From contig OX235277.1 of NCBI GenBank assembly GCA_944472155.2, positions 9,620,804-9,684,803 on the forward strand: a DNA stretch of 64,000 nt. The letters run 5' to 3'. Within the stretch, counting starts at the first letter, position 1, and every line of letters begins with the position of its first letter. Below the pieces are notes generated by a model, which was not told where the DNA came from, ran no database searches, and worked only from the letters and a program-made list of their open reading frames with translations. Source of the DNA: Trichobilharzia szidati. Its lineage: Eukaryota > Platyhelminthes > Trematoda > Strigeidida > Schistosomatidae. Made by a program: the position numbers and the translations under genes. This document shows, in pieces, positions 23,887-31,299 of the stretch.

Positions 23887-24406
23887 GAGAGAGAGAGAGA
23901 GACAATCAATAGTTTCGATTATCAAAAGTAAATGAAATATTATTACAATTTAAAACTTACTTCTAATCCAAATAAAACAACAACATAATCCCGAAACTCT
24001 TTCATTTTATCAGCAATTAATCCAGGACACATGGAGAATGTTTTCTTGTCAACCACGCATAGAGCATGTGAAATATCTAAATTGTTGACTGTATTGCCAA
24101 GACCTTTCGAATACTAATTAGCAGTAGGGATGAGGGGGAGGGAAAAAAATCAATAATAATATATGTTTAGATGTATATGTATGTAGACTACCTGTTCTGT
24201 CACAATCAATGGGATTCCAATTGCTTTACCTAAACTCAACTGGATTCAATATCATCATCAACCGTTCGGGTTGATATTAGGAAGAATAAAAAATAACTTA
24301 CAAGATTAGAGATACGTCGAGTAACATTTTCTGAGTCCAAGACAACATTTAACAGACTTTTTTGTACATCACACATAAAGAATATTGTACGTTTTGGATC
24401 CAACAT
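16646..24406 (-). CDS. Isochorismatase domain-containing hydrolase (ISOC1/ISOC2-like), complete five-exon gene
   Basis: Five coding exons on the minus strand join in frame: 24406-24302, 24239-24192, 24113-23961, 20637-20521 and 16792-16646, giving 189 codons. Every junction is GT..AG and phase 0. The protein has the cysteine-hydrolase fold of the isochorismatase superfamily, here the animal ISOC1/ISOC2 branch. Likely catalytic triad: Asp13 in FFMCDVQ, Lys74 in DKKTFSM, and Cys106 in LETHICVL. Other family blocks are GIPLIVTEQYSKGLG (41-55), VADACSSQS (125-133) and the C-terminal STGAIITTTESLLFE. Human ISOC2 is about 205 residues, so the length fits a full protein. The physiological substrate of this branch is not established. 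The introns (62, 78, 3323 and 3728 bp) get longer toward the 3' end and are packed with retroelements. I assembled the model by eye; exon 2's acceptor (CCAG at 24240) has a weak pyrimidine tract and is the least certain point. Confidence 0.9.
17140..17260 (+). mobile_element. Sm-alpha-like hammerhead remnant (hydrolase intron 4)
   Basis: CTAATGAAGAGTCTC, AAAATA, GGCCGAAAC near 17190-17222 keeps the shape of the hammerhead core, but the invariant G of CTGATGA is A and stem II is weakened. A decayed copy. Confidence 0.5.
17300..17830 (+). mobile_element. RTE-like (SR2-type) fragment (hydrolase intron 4)
   Basis: Plus-strand broken frames give GWIMQNI (after the VDWIM motif position), a region equivalent to the DFADD segment, then TEFEDRTSVEHREHGGDKDNQ-type linker, matching the minus-strand copies at 1-760 and 21100-22500. 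Stops and deletions abound. Confidence 0.65.
18040..18620 (-). mobile_element. RTE-like retrotransposon 3' end (family 2; hydrolase intron 4)
   Basis: Close match to 860-1400 and 63140-63700 in sequence and orientation, including the GACTGACTGACTGACT microrepeat near 18043-18061 at its end. Confidence 0.65.
19055..19238 (-). mobile_element. tRNA-derived SINE (hydrolase intron 4)
   Basis: The minus strand has a tRNA-like head: A box TGGCACAGTGGTAAGG (19223-19208) and B box GGTTCGATCC (19179-19170). The body continues with AAATTTGGGCTACCGATATC-type sequence found in the opposite orientation at 20040-20165. No cloverleaf tRNA gene is implied; this is a SINE promoter. Confidence 0.65.
19440..19560 (+). 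mobile_element. PLE 3' end remnant
   Basis: AATATAAATACGAATGTACAGC followed by a TTGAAAAGAAGTTTCTTCGCTG block matches the PLE 3' region at 6015-6090 in diverged form, ending in an A run. Confidence 0.5.
19594..19761. repeat. Near-perfect hairpin, arms about 67 bp
   Basis: Left arm from TTTGGAAAACAG (19593) to CTGGCTCTA (19659) is reverse-complemented by TAGAGCCAG (19696) to CTGTTTTCC (19759). The spacer of about 35 bp is made of TATATTAGAGTA-like repeats. It lies in an intron, so the transcript could form a long stem. Confidence 0.85.
19785..19985 (-). mobile_element. Sm-alpha-like SINE with decayed hammerhead
   Basis: Minus strand: CCCAGTGGCTGAGTGGTATAC (A-box region, near 19955-19935), GGTTTCAAAC (B box, near 19905), then a hammerhead-like CGATGATTCCC, AAACTAG, TTGGATGAAAC near 19880-19853. 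Architecture is tRNA head followed by ribozyme, as in Sm-alpha; core bases are mutated. Confidence 0.6.
20000..20180 (+). mobile_element. SINE body, same family as 19055-19238
   Basis: Contains the GGTCGGCCTGC...AAATTTGGGCTGCCGATATC body and a CATAATAAAATAAAATT end. The tRNA-like head is not present. Confidence 0.5.
20280..20410 (-). mobile_element. Sm-alpha-like hammerhead remnant
   Basis: Minus strand GCTGCTGAAGAGTCGG, AACTAGGAAGAAAC near 20368-20336 keeps spacing of the ribozyme core with several substitutions. Confidence 0.5.
20521..20637 (-). CDS. Isochorismatase-like hydrolase, coding exon 4
   Basis: 39 codons starting THICVLQTALQLI (catalytic Cys106) and including VADACSSQSAVDMR. Acceptor TTCAG, donor GTGAAT. 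Confidence 0.9.
20780..20965 (-). mobile_element. Sm-alpha-like SINE with near-intact hammerhead
   Basis: Minus strand A-box-like GACTGACTGAGTGG and B-box-like GGGTTTCAGTCTC are followed by GCGCTGATGAGTCC, GAAATA, GGAGGAAGTGC (20865-20830). CTGATGA and stem II are perfect, but the catalytic GAAA reads GGAA, so self-cleavage is unlikely. Confidence 0.65.
20985..21090 (+). mobile_element. Sm-alpha-like hammerhead remnant, plus strand
   Basis: TTGATGAGTCTC, AAACA, AGACGAAAT at 21029-21053 keeps stem II (GTCT/AGAC) and GAAA. C3 of CTGATGA is T, and the candidate position 17 is G, both expected to block cleavage. Confidence 0.55.
21100..22500 (-). mobile_element. RTE-like (SR2-type) reverse transcriptase region (hydrolase intron 3)
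   Basis: Three broken minus-strand frames span most of the RT: MPNKISSRVILERIKGARK-like fingers region near 22070, NFIDFEKVFDR (motif A) near 21895, VNTGVRQAGCLLSP (motif B) near 21700, VNWIMQHTMNG, and EDLDFADDLYLMS (motif C, YADD equivalent) near 21570. It ends toward 21100 with an ATTATTATTATCTCC tail region. Stops between frames make it a pseudogene. Confidence 0.8.
22589..22735 (-). mobile_element. Solitary truncated copy of the 348-bp array element
   Basis: About 145 bp here match the array unit from ACTAGTAACTAGTG through TGTCTAGTCC, GCAGACTGAATTCTATCAG and GGTGGCTCGCC-like sequence with roughly 15-20 percent divergence. In element sense (minus) this is the 3' part only: ribozyme and tRNA-like head are absent. 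It shows the array unit belongs to a dispersed, older retroelement family. Confidence 0.75.
22740..23590 (-). mobile_element. RTE-like (SR2-type) C-terminal half and 3' end
   Basis: Minus-strand frames: EDLDFADDICLISHKLEDMQ (motif C, frame 23584-23117), KNKIRIFNSNVKSLLLYGSET (end of RT), then NRQEEMEMDWPYSEKTNHQV and PKGKRRVGRQ (C-terminal tail). It ends at an ATTATTATTATTATTG tail near 22735, typical of RTE 3' ends. Confidence 0.8.
23618..23850 (+). mobile_element. tRNA-derived SINE (hydrolase intron 3)
   Basis: Plus strand: A box TGGCACAGTGGCTGGG (23633-23648) and B box GGTTCAATCCC (23677-23687) spaced as in a tRNA, inside a short repeat that ends with a GTAAAAAATAAACACTGC block, GAAACGTGAAGGAA and then a simple-sequence tail. 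The head resembles the minus-strand SINE at 19155-19238. Confidence 0.65.
23851..23902. repeat. Microsatellite (TA)n followed by (GA)n
   Basis: About 32 bp of TA dinucleotides and then GA dinucleotides, directly after the SINE at 23618-23850. Confidence 0.95.
23961..24113 (-). CDS. Isochorismatase-like hydrolase, coding exon 3
   Basis: 51 codons beginning YSKGLGNTV and ending VVVLFGLE, with the lysine block DKKTFSM. Acceptor ATTAG, donor GTAAGT. Joining to exon 4 rebuilds the GxETHxC catalytic cysteine motif across the intron. Confidence 0.9.
24192..24239 (-). CDS. Isochorismatase-like hydrolase, coding exon 2
   Basis: 16 codons, LSLGKAIGIPLIVTEQ, matching the family's beta strand before TEQYPKGLG. 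Donor GTAGTC, acceptor CCAG. A competing acceptor 10 bp downstream (TTTAG) would shift the frame and is rejected. Confidence 0.8.
24302..24406 (-). CDS. Isochorismatase-like hydrolase, coding exon 1
   Basis: 35 codons from ATG at 24406 to a GTAAGT donor. It holds the first catalytic block FFMCDVQ with Asp13. The start is the first ATG after a strong acceptor-like site at 24468, and the upstream frame adds nothing family-like. Confidence 0.88.
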
Positions 24407-24467
24407 TGTTTTCGGTTTTGTTTTGCTAAGAGAATCTGATAATTAGTCAATCGATTCTGTGAAGAAC
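24407..24467 (-). promoter_or_regulatory. 5' UTR with acceptor site; possible trans-splice site of the hydrolase gene
   Basis: On the minus strand CTTTTTCTTTCAG precedes the ATG by 61 nt, a good 3' splice site. Either a non-coding first exon lies further upstream (beyond 24470) or a spliced leader is added here, as schistosomes do for a subset of mRNAs. The sequence does not decide between them. Confidence 0.5.
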
Positions 24468-24569
24468 CTGAAAGAAAAAGAGGAAGAGTAATTGGTGAGT
24501 CACGAAAAGCACTTCTGATAGGCTTTTACTGCAAACTTTTATCAATAGCTGCCTTTGTTCTCCATACTG

Positions 24570-25070
24570 ACCGACTAGTTTCAACAGAGAACTTTGCATA
24601 AAAGTGCAGAAGTTACCACTCTCTAGGTAGCACACAAACCAAGCGAAGAGACTAAAGAGAGATTGGGGAGAAAAGAATAGTAGTAATATGGGAGAACAAT
24701 AGAGTATTATTGCATTCAACTGACAAATCACAAAGAGTGAAACAATCTGCGCCAGCCATTGAGAACGATTTTGAGCCAGTCATATCACCAATTGTCTCCA
24801 GCCTTCATTGGTTCTTACTATCCCAACGACCCCAACTATACTGGCAGTTTACACTTCCCTATGTGAATAGCCCAAAGCAACCTTTAGCGGATTACATGGA
24901 TTGATTTCACTTCTTCGTTTGGCCACCACTAACCCTTTTCCAACTTGACTAATCCTACGTTAAATAATATTGACTGTCGAGGAATCCGATGGATAGGCAG
25001 GGATGTGTAACACATGTCCTAAGCATCTCAATCGATGTAACTTCCCCCCGCCCCCGAATACCTCCATAAT
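24570..25070 (-). mobile_element. RTE-like retrotransposon 3' end (family 2)
   Basis: Matches 860-1400 and 63140-63700 in the same orientation (AACAGAGAACTTTGCATAAA edge, GGTCGTTGGGATAGTAAGAA region). It lies directly upstream of the hydrolase gene, so any promoter would be within or beyond it. Confidence 0.65.
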
Positions 25071-25189
25071 GAAGATCAGATAGGGGGACAGAAAGAATTA
25101 GCAACAGTGAACTCAGGCAACGAACCAATCAAGAACTCATCGACCAATTGAGATAGATTAAATATAAGCTGAGATGACTGTTGAATGAC

Positions 25190-25400
25190 AACAAGTACCA
25201 GACTGGCACTCGAGTGGAACCCGAACGGAAAACGACGAGTTGGCTGTGAGTCTGGGAGGAGCGACATGGAGGAGATTGTGTGATGTGCAAGAAATGAAAG
25301 CTTATGGGCAGCTATGGAGCCAGCTGAAAGAGACTGCACAGAACACAGGGAATCATGGATATGCTGCTGAAGTCGGAACCCAAGAGGATAATAATGACAA
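25190..25400 (+). mobile_element. RTE-like (SR2-type) 3' end, plus strand
   Basis: Reads TGGAACCCGAACGGAAAACGACGA, then the GGAGGAGATTGTG and GAAAGCTTATGGGCAGCTATGGAGCC blocks and an AAGAGGATAATAATGACAA end, the reverse orientation of the tail at 22740-23056. Confidence 0.65.
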
Positions 25401-27461
25401 AATAACGATTCTTTGAAGTCAAATGTCGACGTCTTGAAAGATCACTGCTTCAAAAATCAGAGTTGTAAAATCACTTAAGCCACACTAAAAAAAACTGAAA
25501 CTGTTAGCAATTATCTTAGCATATCATTAAGGAGAGTCAGGAAGCCCCTTTATAAATGTTTCCGCATCAAAGCAGAATTAATTAGGACAGGAAACAAGCT
25601 GTTTCTCCTCTAAATGAACATTTATATAAGGCGAAGACACTAATACTTGCTTATAAGTACCAAAAGAAAGCCCTTTGAAAATTATAAACCTTGAAATCTC
25701 TATTTTTCATAATTGTAGAGTCATTTAATACCACTTACAGGAACTCTTTTACGATTACTTAGTTAGCAGAGGGACAGAATAACAAAACAGCTCAGACTCA
25801 GTACAAGAAGGACTGTATGAGGACAGCACCTCCTAGATACTAGGTAGTATAATTGCATACCAGTAGAAACCGAGAACACTGGTTCACTGAAGTCAAAACA
25901 ACAGAAAATTCAAAAACCTGAACAATAATTGACTCCTATGCTTCATTATCCTATAAGATAATGCTTTGATATGTTAAGCAACTAGTTCTGAACTCCAGTG
26001 CCAGTGGGAACAAAATCAATCACTGGAATGCACATGCATCCAGTCGATAGTCCCGAATAGGGCAAGACAAGTGAAACACCTTGGATTTCACCGCTGTTAG
26101 TCATCACCGATTAAAGAAATACAATAGATTTCTGTTGATTTCAATGACTACTGACTCAACTGGATATTCAGCGCTAAATTTTACGATTACACGAACACTG
26201 GCACTATGTAATGTTTGTTTCCTATTACTGTATTTGCGATTCAGTAATTTCATTTTTTTTTTTTTGATAAGGCCTTTAGTGTCAAGAGATATTTCTCATG
26301 AACAAAGTACTTTAGTGAGTCATCTAGAGTATAATTTTTCAGGTACAGAGTTCAATGATGCTATAATCATTATCTAGTGATAAAATAACATGATACAAAA
26401 AAAGTAATAACAAAGTTAAGAATCGATTGAGATGTGGAAGGTAAGCCAATCGATAAGATTGTCAAGTTTTATCGATTAAGATGGCTAGAATGTAAACTAT
26501 ATTTGTCATTTACTCTCGCAGCATTGTTTGTATCTTGAATGCAAGTAACACTTACCTGACATTGTACGGAATATGAAACATAGAAAATACTAAAGTGTAG
26601 TAATCCGGTGACCATTAGAAAACAGGCTAAGAGCGAACACATAAATAATACAGGAATATTTCTGTTATAAACTGAACAAATGGAGATGGAGCTTGCTAAT
26701 ATTTTGGAGCAGTTTTGGATAGAACATTGTCACATTTTTATGATGGCACTACTTCACTCAGCGAAAGTCAGTAAATTAACATTCTTTAAGGTTTAATACT
26801 GCATTACACAAGAACCTTTTGTATTCAAACTACGGAAGTTATTTCCTTGCTCGTACGAATAATTAGAGTACTTAGTAAAACCGGAGATTAAGTGAACGCC
26901 TATATTACTCGCTTCAGCTTGCGTGTGTACTGAAGTACTAGAGCATAAAATTTTCATTACCCGCGAATTCTGACAAAGGTCAAAGCAATCCTAGATTGCA
27001 CTATATCTCAGTTGATGAGAAGCTGTTAGCTGAATTCTACAAATATTTCCATAAAATTCGACGAGATACAGGAGCAGTGAAAAGTTCCCAAAAGACACGT
27101 CATACTCTACAGACGACTGAAGAATATTTAAATATTCAAGTGAATGCGTTGAATTCATAAATGGAATATGTGCAGACTTCATAAAAGAATATTGGATTCA
27201 ACTAAATAAATGTATCCGTGTCATAGATTGGGTCACCAAGTGAATTTATAAAAAGTCACCTGTAGGAATTTATGCCGATGTCCTGCTTCAAAATATTTGC
27301 AAATTCTTTAATGAGGTACCAAGACTGCTTGGATTCTACAGAGATCCTAATATCCAATTTTGACGTACTTTGATGGGATCTCAGTTTAATTTGGCGACTC
27401 TAGGGAAGGTGAAAATATTTTGAAGCACTTTCCGAAAATTATTAGGTTAAGCTGCCCAACA

Positions 27462-27508
<47 letters not shown>

Positions 27509-28356
27509 AAATATAATTACTCATATATTTAAAGGTGAATAAGTATTACATAATTAAAATTATAGTTTGATCTTAATGTACCTATGAGACATTAAATATT
27601 CTGTAAATCAAACATACTGTGGGTCAAAAGGAATGAAACTTTGTTTCCGAGCAATTTGACTAGTTGTCGCGGTTATTTAATGAGTTGTTGTCAATATCGC
27701 CTAGCTAGATATGTTTTACCATAGCAACCACCAGCCATAAGCTGACTGGAAACCCTTCAAAAAGATACTGCAGCAACTAAGTACATCCATTTAAATGCAC
27801 CGATTTCCCCTCAAAACCCCCAATTTCATTCTGGATAGGATAATATGTAGAGATAACTTGGAAAATCTGCTAGATCTAGGAATTATAATTCCTAGATCTA
27901 GCAGATCGTGGACATGTCTCTCTTTCGAAGAAAACTGAAGCACAAGGCTATATTAAAAGGAATAGAGTACTTCTAAGACGTCTACGGGGATTCACATTAC
28001 TAACACCAGTTCACTTTCAGTATCCATTTAATTAGCTTAAAGGACATTACACTATAAACACACAACTTACCAGGTTAGGAGTCGAGTGAGAATATACGTT
28101 ATAGAGTGTTATATCTTACGCGCTTAAGGGCTTTCTCAGCTTTGATTGGCTAGTACAGTGGCGGAGAGTTTCACATTAAATTTGTCCTCGGTAGGTCATG
28201 CCGTGTGCAGGTTTGCGTGGTTGCGGCATGCGTTGTTTGCAAGCATGTTTGATGAATATAAATGTAAAATGTTGATATTCTAACGTTTTCTTTTACTTAT
28301 TTTGTGCATGCACCAGGCTTGGTATAATAGAGAAGATTTGTAGCTCAGGTGGATGA
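25401..28356. other. No recognised gene; contains a (TA)n microsatellite
   Basis: AT-rich sequence without convincing exons. A (AT)n tract of about 43 bp lies at 27464-27506, and a short perfect palindrome around CCTAGATCTAGCAGATC is at 27868-27908. A hydrophobic open stretch at 26081-26377 looks like chance. Confidence 0.4.
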
Positions 28357-29390
28357 TTTTGGTGTGGTTGTGTTCTCTGAGCTGGATGGTTTGGTTGCGA
28401 AGCTTTCATTGCTCTACTGAGCAACATCTTCAGCGCATACTTCGATGTGAAGTGAGCTTTTAGAATTCTCTATGAGTTTATTAGTCATCTCTTCTAGTAA
28501 CCTTGAACGTGATTGGTTGTTTTCGTGTGACATTTCACCCCCTAGTTTGCTTGTCTCGGTGCTGGTTGCTTCTTTGGTCTGAATGTCGTTAGTCATTCCT
28601 TCTGCTAACCTTGAACGTGATTGGTTGGTTTTGTGTGACTTCTCACTTTCTAGTTCACTTGTTTTGGTGTTGACTGTTTCCTTGACCTGAAGTTTGACTT
28701 TGTTTTTGTGTGAATTTCTTCGTATGGATTGGTATATTTTGTCAATCTCTATGTGTCTATTGATTGCTGATTCATTTGAATACCAGGCCTCTAGGAATTC
28801 TCTGGCATTTTTGCAGTTCCCTTTGTCTAAGATTTGAACATTGTCCCAGTCGAATTGGTGCCCGTGGTTGTCTGCATGTAGTGATATGAGGGAGTGTATG
28901 TCGTGTCTTTTGACAGCTAGTTTGTGTTCGTGAATGCGAAGACGAAGAGGGCGTCCACTTTGACCAATGTAATGTTTGTCGCAGTCGTTGCAACTTATCT
29001 TGTAGATGACGTTAGTTTTGTCTTCTTTTGCCGTTGAGTCCTTTGGTTTACATAGAACTGAGTGTAGTGACTTTGTTGGTTTATGAGCGACATCGATTCC
29101 AAAAGGTTTGAATAGTCTTGCAGTGATTTCGGAGATATCTTTTATATATGGTAGGACGACTTTCTTTGTGTTTTCGCTGGTGGCCTTTGATTTGGTTGGT
29201 TGAGCTGGGGGTAGATGTCTTTTGATGAACCAATCACGTTCAAGGTTACTAGAAGAGATGACTAATAAACTCATAGAGAATTCTAAAAGCTCACTTCACA
29301 TCGAAGTATGCGCTGAAGATGTTGCTCAGTAGAGCAATGAAAGCTTCGCAACCAAACCATCCAGCTCAGAGAACATAACCACACCAAAAC
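28357..29390 (-). mobile_element. Penelope-like element with GIY-YIG endonuclease between inverted arms
   Basis: The minus-strand ORF 29274-28414 (286 aa) holds a full GIY-YIG nuclease of Penelope type: NVIYKISCNDCDKHYIGQSG (GIY-YIG core, residues about 88-107), the conserved RPLRLRIHEHKLAV arginine/histidine helix, then HGHQFDWDNVQIL and EAWYSNESAINRH with the metal-binding glutamate. The N-terminal reverse transcriptase is missing. The C-terminal part has two diverged repeats with NQSRSRL. About 162-bp arms (28357-28519 and 29229-29390) are inverted copies of each other, and both ends of the ORF lie inside them, so its first about 15 residues are encoded by the reverse complement of its own 3' end. 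Confidence 0.85.
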
Positions 29391-29557
29391 CAGGCTTGGT
29401 TTATCATACACTCGGTTTGTTGGCCTATCGGTTGCTGGCGATGTCAAGGAATCCGTGAGTTCTAGGGCTTTTCTCGATTTTAGGTTATACATGTAGCATT
29501 TTATTGATGGATATTGCGACACAGATGGATGCTAATTGACAACGCCTTTTTAGTTTA

Positions 29558-29770
29558 TTGCAGGTAGGCAATGCGGGTGAAAGTACTGCTGACGTCAGTG
29601 GAATTTTCGATGAAATTATGCTGGGAAGGCGTTTCTTGAGTTGGGAGGAATTTGAGAATTCCTTAGGAGAATTTCAACAAGTGAGGAAGTCATTTAATGC
29701 TAACAACGTAGTTGTCCTGCACTCACTATGTGCATATTCAAAGCAAAACAACAGGGGACGACAGATATAA
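29558..29770 (+). pseudogene. MULE/ZSWIM-type protein, N-terminal exon
   Basis: A frame from the TTGCAG acceptor-like site at about 29562 reads GRRFLSWEEFENSLGEFQQV and NANNVVVLHS, the N-terminal FAR1/ZSWIM3-like zinc-binding domain that binds DNA in MULE transposases and their domesticated relatives. It ends at TAA directly before a GTAAGC donor-like site, so as read here the exon cannot splice on in frame. Confidence 0.5.
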
Positions 29771-29929
29771 GTAAGCTTACGTTTATTTTAAATGCACTTT
29801 TGGCGTGAACCGTGGAAAAGCTGGCCTGAAATTGCGAAACAAGTCGTAAGAGGAATTGTATTATGATAATATGTATGTTTAAGGTCTAAATGTTGCAACT
29901 GTCTGTCTGCATTTCGCGTAATTTTGCGT

Positions 29930-30175
29930 TATAGTGAATACGTGATAACATCCCACAAAATGGTCCACAACCATCCATGCACCAGGGTGTATATGCAGAA
30001 TGATCCATGGTCTAGACGGCTGTCAGCGGAAGAGAAAGAAAATGTAGAACCACTTCTTCACCAATCACACTCATCAGATGAAATAATTATGCATGTTAAG
30101 GAAACATTCCACAAGGACATAACTCTTAATGACGTTAGAAATCTGAAAACTTCAGTTAATAAAGGTAACGCTTAA
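29930..30175 (+). pseudogene. MULE/ZSWIM-type protein, second exon
   Basis: Reads YVITSHKMVHNHPCTR (the HNHP motif closing the FAR1-type zinc site) and EEKENVEPLLHQSHSSDEI, then a VRNLKTSVNK helix, as in ZSWIM1/3 proteins. The donor would be GGTAAC at 30171, phase 1, but no in-frame acceptor follows before the next exon. Confidence 0.55.
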
Positions 30176-30242
30176 TTCAGTGTAAAAGGAGATCTGAGTA
30201 ATGCCTTTAATATTTTCATTTTTCCAGATTTAACTTCTATTT

Positions 30243-30779
30243 CAGAGTTATAAGCAGATTGGATGTTGGTGTTAGTCAGTATTTACAACGTCGTTGGATG
30301 AGCCGACGACACTTGTGGGCAGCAGCTTTCAGGGAGCATGTACTGACTTTGGGTAATGATACCAACAATCGAGTAGAAAGTTCTCACAAGCAGATGAAGC
30401 GGTACTTGCTTAGATCAGGTAGTCTGCATAAAAGCATGCTGAAGGTTTACAAATGGTTTCAACTAAGTAATTCTAGAATAGAGCAGGAGTCCATGATTGC
30501 TCAGTCGCGTTCCCTCAAGTATTCATGTTCCGAACGCATAATACCAATTTTACGCCAGCTGACGCCATACACTGCGAAGAAAGTGATCGCTGATTATGCA
30601 AAGCGACGATGGACTTCTTTTCAGTTTGAAGCTTTTGATTATATCTTCTTGGATGACAATGGGAGACAAGTAGAGGTGGATCTGCGCGCATGCACATGTA
30701 CTTGTATGACGTTCCAGACTTGTCGGTATCCCTGTCGACACTTGCTGATGGTGCATTTAAAAACGGCGTGTTTCACAGG
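30243..30779 (+). CDS. MULE/ZSWIM-type protein, exon with SWIM zinc finger
   Basis: Reads WAAAFREHVLTLGNDTNNRVESSHKQMKRYLL, the C-terminal end of the MULE transposase fold, then FEAFDYIFLDD and the SWIM zinc finger: Cys-x-Cys (CTC) and Cys-x-His (CRH) in ACTCTCMTFQTCRYPCRHLL. The DDE catalytic core, about 200 residues in active MULEs, is absent: only about 70 bp separate this exon from the previous coding piece. The exon ends at ACAG|GTAAAA and joins in phase with 31042. The protein is either a domesticated DNA-binding factor or, more likely given the broken 5' exons, a deleted transposon copy. Confidence 0.65.
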
Positions 30780-31041
30780 TAAAATACCCTTTTTTGAAAC
30801 TTGTATATTCATTTACACGTAAGATATACTAGATTGCCACCTGAAGTATTCCCTATTTTATGTCTCCATAGTTAATGCATATTAACCTACTCCTAACTGA
30901 CTGAAATTCGTAGATACTAAAATGTATATATATTTCATAAGGGTTTGTCTTAACTGAAAACAGGACGTAAGCACTGTCATTATTTATCCTTTAATATTGT
31001 GTGCATAATTCTATTTCCGTTTACCGTTCCACCTTTTGTAG

Positions 31042-31268
31042 TTAATCATGTGCTGCAGAAGTGTAAACGATGGACATGGTCTCGCCACTCGTACGCAATT
31101 CCAAGCACGTCAGCAATTGTGCCGCGAAATCAATGTGACTTATACGTAACCAATAGGAGGCTTATTAATGCGGGCCTGACGCGAATTTGTGACAAATATG
31201 GACGGAGGTTTGCCGCAGAGTTCGCTGGAGAAGTAGTCGCTCAAATCAACAATGTTCTTGATGTGTAA
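31042..31268 (+). CDS. MULE/ZSWIM-type protein, last exon
   Basis: After a CTTTTGTAG acceptor the frame VNHVLQKCKRWTWSRH continues in phase from 30779 and ends at TAA (31266-31268). This is the segment after the SWIM finger. AATAAA follows at about 31295, a plausible polyadenylation signal. Confidence 0.6.
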
Positions 31269-31299
31269 ATTAAATACTTTCGTATTACAATAAGAATAA

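Noticed and set aside
24192..24229. Use of the TTTAG acceptor for hydrolase exon 2
   Set aside because: It gives a 38-nt exon in the wrong phase with exon 1; the CCAG site 10 bp upstream keeps the frame and adds family-like residues.
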